A stretch of 19,812 nucleotides of DNA, from contig JBAWAP010000293.1 of assembly GCA_049589355.1 (NCBI GenBank), positions 1 through 19,812 on the forward strand, given 5' to 3'. Shown in pieces: positions 13,958 to 19,812 of the stretch. The position numbers were made by a program, and so were the translations under genes. The stretch is from JBAWAP01 sp049589355 (lineage in GTDB: Bacteria; Chloroflexota; Anaerolineae; VGOG01). Position 1 is the first letter of the stretch. Each line of letters begins with the position of its first letter. Under the pieces are notes generated by a model. The model worked only from the letters and a program-made list of their open reading frames with translations, searched no databases and had not been told where the DNA came from.

Positions 13958-14313
13958 AGCTCCCTGTACCTCACCTTCTCAATCAGTTCGATGGGATCTC
14001 TGGTGCCAAATGTCTGATATATGGCTTCCGCAATTTCTTCAGAGTCTAGCTCGATATCATTAATGCTGCGTGTTCGTTCCAGCTCTCCGCTAAGATAGCG
14101 ATAGGTGAGATCGCCATAGAAGCCCAGGCCTCCTGTCTTCAACCGGGCAAGCGTCGCCATCGCGATTTCTCTCGCTAACCCCCTTCGCTGGACGTAATCC
14201 TCAACGAGCCTAATCAACGCTTCATCGCGTGTGAGGCTTTGCCTTTCGATAACCTCATCGAAGCTTTGTAGCAACTCCTCTGGAAAATGCATTGTGATTT
14301 CTCTCATCGCCAT
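13954..14313 (-). CDS. VapB-type antitoxin with ribbon-helix-helix-like N-terminus
   Basis: The 119-residue protein starts MAMREITMHFPEELLQSFDE then VIERQSLTRDEALIRLVEDY, a beta strand followed by two helices as in CopG/Arc-type ribbon-helix-helix DNA-binding domains. The C-terminal half (around YLSGELERTRSINDIELDSE) is acidic and would wrap the PIN toxin. I chose the ATG at 14311-14313 because AGGAGG lies 8 nt upstream; an in-frame start further upstream would place that ribosome site inside the coding region. It is followed with a 4-bp overlap by the PIN toxin gene and driven by its own promoter at 14359-14387. The reading frame is intact, unlike its toxin. Confidence 0.82.
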   Translation of the reverse strand: MAMREITMHFPEELLQSFDEVIERQSLTRDEALIRLVEDYVQRRGLAREIAMATLARLKTGGLGFYGDLTYRYLSGELERTRSINDIELDSEEIAEAIYQTFGTRDPIELIEKVRYREL

Positions 14314-14358
14314 CTCAGCCACCTCCTGATTACTTACCACGTTCCTTTCTGGGGCATA

Positions 14359-14387
14359 ATCATACACTGTATTAAGGAAAAATGCAA
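14359..14387 (-). promoter_or_regulatory. Promoter of the antitoxin-PIN operon
   Basis: On the minus strand TTGCAT (14382-14387), a 17-nt spacer and TATGAT (14359-14364) give a good sigma70 match about 45 nt before the antitoxin ATG. The VapB-like protein probably represses it. Confidence 0.78.
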
Positions 14388-14391
14388 GGTC

Positions 14392-14412
14392 GGGTAAGGG
14401 CAGGCCTTACCC
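14392..14412 (-). terminator. Hairpin after rlmN, possible terminator
   Basis: GGGTAAGG, 5-nt loop and CCTTACCC form a perfect 8-bp stem four nucleotides beyond the rlmN stop. A TTTTT run follows on the minus strand, but about 9 nt after the stem, so termination is plausible though not textbook. Confidence 0.45.
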
Positions 14413-14416
14413 CTAC

Positions 14417-15502
14417 CTACTCCTTTGGCATCCGCTGACAACGCAATTGACCACAGCCAGCCTGAATATCTACGCCCCGCTCTACCCTGAGGGTATTGGG
14501 CACCTTCGAGCGGTTTAGCTCGGCCTGGAAGGCCAGAATCCTACCCTGCGATGAGGGCTGGTACGGCGACTCAGGAACGGGGTTGAGGGGGATCAAATTG
14601 ACGTGGCAGAGCAGCCCATCCACCAAACGGGCCAACTGGCGTGCCTGCTCTGGGGAATCGTTGATCCCATGGATGAGGGCATACTCGAAGCTGATGCGTC
14701 TCCCCGTTCGTTGAACGTAATGGCGACAGGCAGCCACCAATTGGTTTAGGGGATAGCGGCGGTTGATGGGGACTAGCTTATCGCGCAATTCATCGGTGGG
14801 GGCATGGAGGGAGATGGCTAAGCCGATCTGGGTCCCTTCCTCAGTCAAGCGCTGGATGCCAGGCACTAGGCCCACGGTCGAGATCGTAATGCGCCGCGCT
14901 CCCAGGTTAAAACCTTCATGGTGAGTCAGCGTTTCAATGGCCTGCCAGGTGGCCTCGTAGTTAGCCAGAGGCTCGCCCATGCCCATGAAAACCACGTTGG
15001 CCATTGGTCTGTTGGTCCTTCGTCCTTGGTCTCTCAGTTGCCGAGCAAAGTATAGCACCTGTCCCACGATCTCGCCGGGAGTCAGGTTCCGTACGAAACC
15101 GCTCTGGCCTGTGGCACAGAAGACACAATCAAAGGGACAGCCGACCTGGGTAGAGATGCAGGCGGTGTGCCGCCGCTCATAATGCATCAGCACACTCTCA
15201 ATAGTCTGATTGTCCCTCAGGGCGAAGAGCACCTTGCGCGTCAAGCCGTCAGCGGACACCATTTCTTCCAGGGGCTTCATAGTTTGCAAGAGGGTCGCCT
15301 GTACCAGCCTCTCCCTTAGCTCATTGGGCAGGTTGGTCATCTCCCGGAAGTCGGTGGCCAATGAGCGATAGAGCCAGCCCCATATCTGATCGGCCCGATA
15401 GGAGGGCTCGCCCCAGGAGGTGAGGAGCTCCTTCAGTTGGTCGTAGGTTAAATCGAGCAAAGGGGTCTTGTCAAACGCTTTAGGATTTCGGCCAGGCCTC
15501 AT
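14417..15502 (-). CDS. rlmN: Dual-specificity 23S rRNA/tRNA methyltransferase RlmN
   Basis: RlmN is a radical SAM enzyme that methylates C2 of A2503 in 23S rRNA and A37 in some tRNAs. The 361-residue product has the cluster motif CPFDCVFC (C122, C126, C129), the GQSGFVRNLTPGEI and NVVFMGMGEPLANYEA segments, ARRITISTVGLVPGI, and the C-terminal GVDIQAGCGQLRC with the methyl-accepting Cys350. The ATG at 15500-15502 lies inside the end of the upstream HAD gene (23-bp overlap), with GAGG about 8 nt before it, indicating coupled translation. No resistance-type Cfr features are seen; the VFMGMGEP run and length fit RlmN. Confidence 0.95.
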   Translation of the reverse strand: MRPGRNPKAFDKTPLLDLTYDQLKELLTSWGEPSYRADQIWGWLYRSLATDFREMTNLPNELRERLVQATLLQTMKPLEEMVSADGLTRKVLFALRDNQTIESVLMHYERRHTACISTQVGCPFDCVFCATGQSGFVRNLTPGEIVGQVLYFARQLRDQGRRTNRPMANVVFMGMGEPLANYEATWQAIETLTHHEGFNLGARRITISTVGLVPGIQRLTEEGTQIGLAISLHAPTDELRDKLVPINRRYPLNQLVAACRHYVQRTGRRISFEYALIHGINDSPEQARQLARLVDGLLCHVNLIPLNPVPESPYQPSSQGRILAFQAELNRSKVPNTLRVERGVDIQAGCGQLRCQRMPKE

Positions 15503-16268
15503 ACAACTGCCTCACGTCCTCAAAGACTAAGTCTGGTTTGATAGAGGAATTCTCCAGTTCTTGTCGGCTGGTAGCACCCGAAAGGACGAAGATGGTGATC
15601 AGGCCAGCCCTCCGCCCACCCAGGACATCGGTCTCCAGACGGTCACCGATAACGGCCGCCCCTTCTTTGCCTACCCCCATTCTGGCTAAGGCCAGGTCGA
15701 AAATGGCCGGCTCCGGTTTTCCAACCACAAAGGGGGCCACACCGGTGGCCGCCTCCAAAGCCGCTATGATAGCCCCATTGCCCGGTATGAGTCCCTTTTC
15801 TGTCGGCAGAGTCTTGTCTGGATTGGTGGCGATAAACCTGGCCCCGCTGCGGATCAACAAAGTAGCAGTTTTGAGTTTCTCATAGGTGAGTCCCCTATCC
15901 AGGCCGACAACCACAAAGCTGGCTCCTTCTTCGGCGACAGTGTACTTCTCTTGCAGGGCAGCCTGCAGGCCCTCCTCGCCGATGGCATACACTCGCCCCC
16001 CCGGTGGCGCCATCCTCTCCATGTACAGAGCAGTGGCCTGGGCCGAGGTCAAAACATCGCTTTCCTCGATGGCGATGCCCATCTTAGCCAGCTTCTTTAC
16101 ATACTGGCCTGGCGTACGGGTGGAGTTGTTGGTAAGCAGCAGGAAGGGGACCCTTTCTCGCTGCAAGAGGGCCACGAACTCCTTGGCACCGACGATGGCC
16201 TCGTTGCCACGGTAGAGGACGCCATCCAGGTCAATTGTCAGGCTTTTGACAGATTGGAGTTTGTCCAT
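15480..16268 (-). CDS. HAD-IIA family hydrolase (NagD / phosphoglycolate phosphatase-like)
   Basis: The 262-residue product has the HAD motifs in order: SLTIDLDGVLYRGNEAI with nucleophile Asp13 and Asp15, LLLTNNSTRTPGQYVKKLA (motif II), a class IIA cap domain, the GKPEPAIFDLALARMGV Lys motif (III), and VIGDRLETDVLGGRRAG (IV). Such enzymes dephosphorylate small phosphosugars, phosphoglycolate, glycerol phosphate or nucleotides; substrate cannot be read here. The ATG (16266-16268) has GAGGA about 6 nt upstream. It shares a transcript with rlmN. Whether it is functionally tied to rlmN is unknown. Confidence 0.9.
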   Translation of the reverse strand: MDKLQSVKSLTIDLDGVLYRGNEAIVGAKEFVALLQRERVPFLLLTNNSTRTPGQYVKKLAKMGIAIEESDVLTSAQATALYMERMAPPGGRVYAIGEEGLQAALQEKYTVAEEGASFVVVGLDRGLTYEKLKTATLLIRSGARFIATNPDKTLPTEKGLIPGNGAIIAALEAATGVAPFVVGKPEPAIFDLALARMGVGKEGAAVIGDRLETDVLGGRRAGLITIFVLSGATSRQELENSSIKPDLVFEDVRQLYEAWPKS

Positions 16269-16292
16269 GAGCTATCCTCAGAATTTGGGATC

Positions 16293-16346
16293 TGGAGTGC
16301 AGGCGCAAGCCTGCTTCGGCCTTGGCGGACTGGCGTCCGCACTCCA
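16293..16346. repeat. Branched palindromic element (REP/MITE-like), HAD-mocA gap
   Basis: An outer 8-bp stem TGGAGTGC/GCACTCCA (16293-16300 with 16339-16346) encloses two hairpins: GCAGGC-GCAA-GCCTGC (16299-16314, a GNRA loop) and GCGGAC-TGGC-GTCCGC (16325-16340), with GCTTCGGC between them. The design resembles compact REP-like elements. It occupies the 115-bp gap between the mocA stop and the HAD start, where I see no gene. Confidence 0.75.
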
Positions 16347-16383
16347 ACGAGGTTTCCAACCTACTGGTCTTCGAAGCTTGGAT

Positions 16384-17025
16384 TCACCAGGTCATCACTT
16401 TTTGATAATCGTCGGCGGTGTCAATGTCGGTAAAAATAGTCTCTGTCTCCACCTCTACTTCCTCCAACTCGTCACTGTGTTCGGCAATGAGGTGTCGCCC
16501 ACCCTGGTCGCCTTTCACTTCCATCAATTCCCTGAAAAGAGAACGGTCGAAGAGTACAGGATTGCCCCGTCGGCCCCGATGGGTGGGGACGATGATGGGC
16601 GCCTGGGTCTCCCGGTAGCGCTCGACGAGCTTGGCTATGACCTCGGTTGTGACGCCCGGCTGGTCGACCAGGACAAAGAGGGCTGCGCCCATCTCCGGCT
16701 TCATGGCCAAGAGCCCCGCTTGCACAGAACTGCTCAGGCCCGATCTCCACTTCTCGTTGACCACGACCTGGACCGGCCGGCTGGCGAGGCTCGCTCTTAT
16801 CTCCGTCGCCCGACAGCCCAAGACGACGATCACTTGCTCGATGGGCGAATCCAAAGTGATGTCCACCACGTGTTGGATCATCGTCTTGTCGCCCACTGGC
16901 AGAAGCTGCTTAGGCTGGCCAAAGCGCTGCGACTCGCCAGCAGCGAGTATGATAGCGGCTACTGCCGATTGTCGATTGCCGATTGCCGATTGCCGATTGG
17001 TCATTGGGATTTGGTCATTGGTCAT
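16384..17025 (-). CDS. mocA: Nucleotidyltransferase MocA-like (molybdenum cofactor cytidylyltransferase family)
   Basis: The 213-residue product has the MobA/MocA-type nucleotide-binding start AAIILAAGESQRFGQPKQLL, then VVLGCRATEI, a VDQPGV metal-binding motif, and RRGNPVLFDRSLFRELMEV with GGRHL near the end. MocA transfers CMP to molybdopterin-bound cofactor for xanthine dehydrogenase-class enzymes. Its neighbour yqeC points to selenium-dependent molybdenum hydroxylase maturation. Residues 1-20 (MTNDQIPMTNRQSAIGNRQS) are not family sequence but translated heptamer repeat; no other start lies nearer the AAIILAAG motif than the second ATG, also in the array. The start ATG overlaps the yqeC stop by 4 bp (ATGA). 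A strong GGAGGTGAT lies about 12 to 16 nt upstream, best spaced for an out-of-frame ATG at 17032. Confidence 0.82.
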   Translation of the reverse strand: MTNDQIPMTNRQSAIGNRQSAVAAIILAAGESQRFGQPKQLLPVGDKTMIQHVVDITLDSPIEQVIVVLGCRATEIRASLASRPVQVVVNEKWRSGLSSSVQAGLLAMKPEMGAALFVLVDQPGVTTEVIAKLVERYRETQAPIIVPTHRGRRGNPVLFDRSLFRELMEVKGDQGGRHLIAEHSDELEEVEVETETIFTDIDTADDYQKVMTW

Positions 17026-17035
17026 TGATCATTGG
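16966..17035. repeat. Ten-unit heptamer array across the yqeC-mocA junction
   Basis: Plus-strand units are CGATTGT, CGATTGC three times, CGATTGG, TCATTGG, GATTTGG, TCATTGG, TCATTGA, TCATTGG: 70 bp with unbroken period 7. It encodes the last codons of yqeC, the mocA start and about 20 extra N-terminal residues. Several units contain ATG on the minus strand. Positions 16996-17019 match 6614-6637 exactly. Confidence 0.95.
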
Positions 17036-17840
17036 TTATCACCTCCAGCACTGGCTCAGGGGCTCGCAGGGAGGCGATGACTACCTTCTCCACGCGCTCG
17101 TTTCGTAGGATGAGATGGGCGATCTGGCGCGCCTCGTCCAAGGGGCGGTCTTCCGCAATTTGGTTCAGAATGGGGATCGCTCTCGCTGGCTCAGGAAGGC
17201 CCTTCAGTCCGCCCTGAGGATGGCTCAGCACTATGGCTACCATCTCAACGGTCACAGGCTCGCCGATAGCAGCTCCGGTTAGGCTCGCCACCAGCTCAGG
17301 ATGGTGGACATGCTTTTCAGCCAGAGGCTTTCCCAGAACGGTGAGGTCGGCCATGGGCACGAGTATCGTGGTCGAGGCGGGCACCACTGGCTCGTGGGCG
17401 GCAGGGGTCTTGAGGGCGCGGTGGCGAGCTCCATCGGCCTCCACCAAGATGACCGCCTCGCTGAGCCGTCCGGCCAGGCGGTCAACCAGATAGAGGCACA
17501 CTCCTTCCAGCTTGTTGGGGCGCATAGGGTAATCCCTGTCGCTTTCCCCCAGGGCGGTCAGATCCACCTCTTCCAAGCGGCGCCTAGCCAGGAAGACCTT
17601 CAGATAGCGGGTCAGAAGGTCGGGCACCTGAGTCAACGCCTCTTCCTCCTCGGCCAAGAGCAGGTACTCGTTCTCCCTGGGGATTGGCTCCAGGATCTTG
17701 GTCGTGGTGGTGAAAACCACTGGCCTTTGGATCCCAGCCAACTCTTCCATCAGGCGCAGGGTCGCCGTCGTGTTCCCCCCCGCCCCGACAAAGGAGATAA
17801 CATCATTGGGTTTGACGTTGAGAGCTTGATATAGCGGCAT
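17022..17840 (-). CDS. yqeC: Selenium-dependent hydroxylase accessory protein YqeC
   Basis: YqeC is a P-loop-like protein found with selenium-dependent molybdenum hydroxylases; its precise role is not established. From ATG 17838-17840 the 272-residue product starts MPLYQALNVKPNDVISFVGA, then GGNTTATLRLMEELAG. Related proteins usually read GAGGKTT as I recall; here the Lys position is Asn (codon AAC). Later features are VVFTTTTKILEP, LVEADGARHRALKTPAAHEP, and PVVPASTTILVPMADLTVLG, all family-typical. I rejected a longer GTG start at 17891 because it would place the first codons in a terminator stem and the promoter at 17851-17879 inside the gene. The last residues (VITNDQ) come from the heptamer array. 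It is followed by mocA with a 4-bp overlap. Confidence 0.87.
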   Translation of the reverse strand: MPLYQALNVKPNDVISFVGAGGNTTATLRLMEELAGIQRPVVFTTTTKILEPIPRENEYLLLAEEEEALTQVPDLLTRYLKVFLARRRLEEVDLTALGESDRDYPMRPNKLEGVCLYLVDRLAGRLSEAVILVEADGARHRALKTPAAHEPVVPASTTILVPMADLTVLGKPLAEKHVHHPELVASLTGAAIGEPVTVEMVAIVLSHPQGGLKGLPEPARAIPILNQIAEDRPLDEARQIAHLILRNERVEKVVIASLRAPEPVLEVITNDQ

Positions 17841-17850
17841 TGCACCTGAT

Positions 17851-17879
17851 AGTATACCAGGTTTCACCTCGCTTAGCAA
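17851..17879 (-). promoter_or_regulatory. Promoter of yqeC-mocA, probably giving a leaderless mRNA
   Basis: On the minus strand TTGCTA (17874-17879), 17 nt, TATACT (17851-17856). The yqeC ATG begins 10 nt after the -10 box, so transcription would start within a few nt of the start codon. Only a weak AGGTG precedes the ATG, which fits leaderless translation. Confidence 0.7.
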
Positions 17880-17884
17880 CAAAG

Positions 17885-17915
17885 AAGCCACCTGTATTGG
17901 TTACGCAGGTGGCTT
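17885..17915 (-). terminator. Terminator hairpin after the small hypothetical gene
   Basis: A perfect 10-bp inverted repeat (17885-17894 with 17906-17915), 11-nt loop, is followed on the minus strand by a T-rich TCTTTGTT stretch. It separates the accessory cluster from the yqeC promoter. Confidence 0.65.
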
Positions 17916-17952
17916 GGCCGAGCGAACCAGCCTCGATGCGTTGAACACCCGA

Positions 17953-18234
17953 TCACAGGCGCTTCACGATCTCACGCCTGTATTCCGGAAAGTAGCGGCC
18001 GATCACCATGAGATCAAAGGAGCCCAGGATTGACTCCTTGGGTTCGCGTTCCAAGAGGAATCGAAAGGATTCCGTCACCAGGGCCTCGGGGCTCGCTTTG
18101 CCCAAGGCCAACTCCCGATAGTCAGCTTTCCGGAGTGTCACCCGGTGGCGACTTTCCCCCCTCCTGTCCTTCACGGTTACCTGGAACTCGTAGCTATCGT
18201 CGTGGTCTGTTCTCTGCACTTCGATGTTCGCCAT
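17953..18234 (-). CDS. Small conserved-looking hypothetical protein near DUF5131
   Basis: From the ATG at 18232-18234 the 93-residue product reads MANIEVQRTDHDDSYEFQVT, then VKDRRGESRHRVTLRKADYR, and ends GSFDLMVIGRYFPEYRREIV. The first half is predicted beta-rich and the second half helical, with a possible peptide-binding or RNA-binding feel but no motif I recognise. An AGGAGG site lies 12 nt before the ATG, slightly long; a GTG nine codons upstream is the alternative, but that start would put the AGGAGG inside the gene. It lies downstream of the DUF5131 gene in the same direction and ends in a strong hairpin. It could be a third component of the DUF5131-TcmP cluster. Function unknown. Confidence 0.65.
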   Translation of the reverse strand: MANIEVQRTDHDDSYEFQVTVKDRRGESRHRVTLRKADYRELALGKASPEALVTESFRFLLEREPKESILGSFDLMVIGRYFPEYRREIVKRL

Positions 18235-18326
18235 GATTCTGCTGAACCTCCTGTCGTTCACTGGCGTGCAAGCAATGGTTCGCCCCCTTTGTCTACCTCG
18301 CTGAGTTCCTCTGCCACCGGCCTATG

Positions 18327-19079
18327 TCAGATCATGGCAGTAGGCACCCTCTGACTACTCACCACTCCTGTCTGCATGGGCATCTCGTCCCAGGTGCGGC
18401 CCTGGAGAACTCGCCCAGTGTGTTTCCTTCTGAATCCTCCCCATTGCTTGAAGAAGAAAGGGATGTTGGCTACAAGACATTGGTCTCTGATGTCAATTAC
18501 CCACTCTTCTTTGATAGGTCTGGCCCCAGGCCCAGACTCGCCTCCGACAATGACCCAGTCTATGCCATGCAGGTCTAGGTTTGGCAATGGACCAAGCAGA
18601 GGCTCTAGTGAGAGGAACTTGAGGTAGGCGTTCGTTTGACTGAGATGTCCAATACGAAACGCATAGTCCTGGTTTTCCACACTGACGCCCATCCACACGT
18701 TGGGAGGCCAGTCAATCTCTTGATCGAGCTCGAGTAGTCGCCGGGATCGTTTGGTGAGCACCTGGAACGTATGCCACGAGCCTCGGCGCATGGCATCAAA
18801 GATCTTTTGGATGAATTCCAGCGGTACGTCTTTGTGGAAAAGGTCGCTCATCGAATTGACAAAGATCATTTGCGGCTTCTTCCATCTCAGCGGCAATTCC
18901 AACATGTGTTCGTGTATGGTCAACTTAAAACCATTGACATAGTTGGGTTGTCCCATGGCGCGCAGTCGCAACGCCATGCGCCCAGCGTAGCAGTGTTTAC
19001 ATCCCGGACTGACTTTAGAGCAACCCGTCACTGGATTCCAAGTGGATTCTGTCCACTCAATGCTCGAACTGGCTCCCAT
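18327..19079 (-). CDS. DUF5131 / phage Gp37-Gp68 family three-cysteine protein
   Basis: The 250-residue product begins MGASSSIEWTESTWNPVTGC and has cysteines 20, 27 and 30 in the arrangement C-x6-C-x2-C, the three-Cys motif that defines this family and could hold an iron-sulfur cluster as in radical SAM-like proteins. Other family landmarks are MIFVNSMSDLFHKDVPLEFI, HTFQVLTKRSRRLLEL, NVWMGVSVENQDYAFRI, LSLEPLLGPLPNLDLHGIDW, VIVGGESGPGARPI and PFFFKQWGGF. I chose ATG 19077-19079 with AGGAG 9 nt upstream. Members occur in phages and bacteria; biochemical function is unknown. The partner TcmP gene lies immediately upstream, consistent with the known association of this family with TcmP. Confidence 0.88.
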   Translation of the reverse strand: MGASSSIEWTESTWNPVTGCSKVSPGCKHCYAGRMALRLRAMGQPNYVNGFKLTIHEHMLELPLRWKKPQMIFVNSMSDLFHKDVPLEFIQKIFDAMRRGSWHTFQVLTKRSRRLLELDQEIDWPPNVWMGVSVENQDYAFRIGHLSQTNAYLKFLSLEPLLGPLPNLDLHGIDWVIVGGESGPGARPIKEEWVIDIRDQCLVANIPFFFKQWGGFRRKHTGRVLQGRTWDEMPMQTGVVSSQRVPTAMI

Positions 19080-19108
19080 AGGCCATACTCCTCTCAAATG
19101 TGACCCGT

Positions 19109-19700
19109 CTACCGGCCTAGCCGTTCGTATCGTTGGAAGATCTCTCGTACAATCTTAACTCCCGTTGGGTCGTGCCCCGCGAGGATCAAACAGTAGAGTG
19201 GTGCATTCTTGGAGTTAGTCACTACCAGTGGATTGGTAACGTGAGGGAAGACTTCCTCCAAACGTTTCTTAAACAACCGACCGAGCCGTTGCCCTGTGGT
19301 GCGGCGAATTTTCATCTCGACGGGTCCAAAGAGCGTTGGCACTTCTTCGTAGATGTCGGCTCGCCATTCGGTGGACCCCCAAAAACGATTCATCCGCTCG
19401 ATTTGTACTTCGGTGAGCGCGTTGGGATCATTGGGCAGCACAGTACGGTTGAGGGCCATCACTGGGAAATTCAGAAATATCTCCAATGCTTGCGTCTCGG
19501 CTATTTGCCCGATGGTGGACCATTCTGCATCCATACCGAAAGGATCGAGGAAGATCAGCCCTCGGTTGAACCGCTCGTATCGGATACGTGGCGTGATCTC
19601 TGTTGTTATGATGTGGTTACAATCGCCTTCAAGGATGCGAATGCCTCGATCTGGGAATTCATCCTCAAGTTCTCGAAGTCGTTGTACGACTCCCCTGAAA
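19109..19700 (-). pseudogene. tcmP: Three-Cys-motif partner protein TcmP, N-terminally truncated
   Basis: In one frame, open from a TAG at 19754-19756 to 19109, the sequence reads GVVQRLRELEDEFPDRGIRI, LEGDCNH, then NRGLIFLDPFGMDAEWSTIG, QIAETQALEIFLNFPVMALN and on to the C-terminus, matching the TcmP family as I know it. The usual N-terminal domain, with its glycine-rich FAGPGRY-like stretch, is absent; homology seems to begin near 19690. No ATG, GTG or TTG exists in frame before ATG 19532-19534, which lies after the conserved LDPFG motif, so the conserved region cannot be translated conventionally. Upstream sequence (19700-19812) does not resemble TcmP in any frame. It ends 29 nt before the DUF5131 start. 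Most likely a decaying gene; a break or rearrangement near 19695 is inferred. Confidence 0.72.
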
Positions 19701-19812
19701 AAAGGGCAATTTCCAAATCCTTTGGGTGAGGGTGGTGTTATAGATGTTGGATTCTATTCTATCTAAGTGAGGGAACGATGTTTCGACCAAATAACTCCCA
19801 TCTCCAGAGACC
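19700..19812. other. Unassigned right-edge segment
   Basis: One minus-strand frame is open from the window edge to about 19665 (it reads VSGDGSYLVETSFPHLDRIE and on) but overlaps the TcmP remnant out of frame and I do not recognise it. It could be the tail of another gene or non-coding sequence brought in by the rearrangement that truncated tcmP. Confidence 0.3.

Noticed and set aside
16246..17028. Long plus-strand frame of 260 residues
   Set aside because: It is antisense to mocA and passes through the palindromic element and heptamer array; mocA has clear family motifs.

Overview
Organism: the window looks like a chromosomal segment from a Chloroflexota-like bacterium, probably a genome bin. 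I infer this from moderately high GC, a neighbourhood joining rpmB, an Asp23 gene, a fakA-like DAK2 gene, DegV genes, recG, coaD, a coiled-coil gene and rpmF, a RecG with a long N-terminal extension, and FabK as the enoyl reductase. No 16S rRNA or other decisive marker is present, so this is inference. Almost every gene is on the minus strand. The only clear plus-strand gene is rpmB.

Layout, left to right. 1-5450 is the rpmF operon, read right to left from a consensus sigma70 promoter at 5419-5447: rpmF, fabK, a coiled-coil ORF overlapping a retropepsin-like protease, fabD, hicB and a frameshifted hicA, fabG, an Asp23 gene, nusB and a partial TatB-like gene. It couples ribosomal protein L32 with fatty-acid synthesis, and accessory genes have been inserted into it. 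5461-13038 is a second minus-strand run: asp23, fakA-like, two degV (fakB-like), recG, coaD and a coiled-coil gene. FakA and DegV/FakB proteins phosphorylate and carry fatty acids, so scavenging and synthesis genes sit side by side. 13148-13461 is rpmB with its own promoter and terminator. 13502-14387 is a vapBC-type module whose PIN toxin is broken by an in-frame TAG. 14417-16268 is rlmN and a HAD-IIA phosphatase. 16384-17879 is mocA and yqeC, accessory genes for selenium-dependent molybdenum hydroxylases, with a promoter placed so close to yqeC that its mRNA may be leaderless. 17953-19812 is an accessory cluster: a small conserved hypothetical, a DUF5131 (Gp37/Gp68) three-cysteine protein and a TcmP partner that lacks a start and its N-terminal part.

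Two themes stand out. First, 7-bp-period repeats of different sequence but identical period occur at eight places. Four form intergenic inverted-repeat hairpins (5091-5159, 6585-6637, 12615-12691, 13064-13130), one is a degenerate intergenic patch (9084-9155), and three lie in coding sequence (fabD, recG, and the yqeC/mocA junction, where the repeat supplies the mocA start codon). Second, all three apparent gene lesions fall in accessory genes: hicA (one extra A), vapC (TAG) and tcmP (N-terminus lost). Core genes are intact and both antitoxins survive.

Candidates for undescribed biology are the DUF5131/TcmP/small-protein cluster, the coiled-coil plus retropepsin pair between fabK and fabD, and the heptamer repeat family that enters conserved genes in frame.
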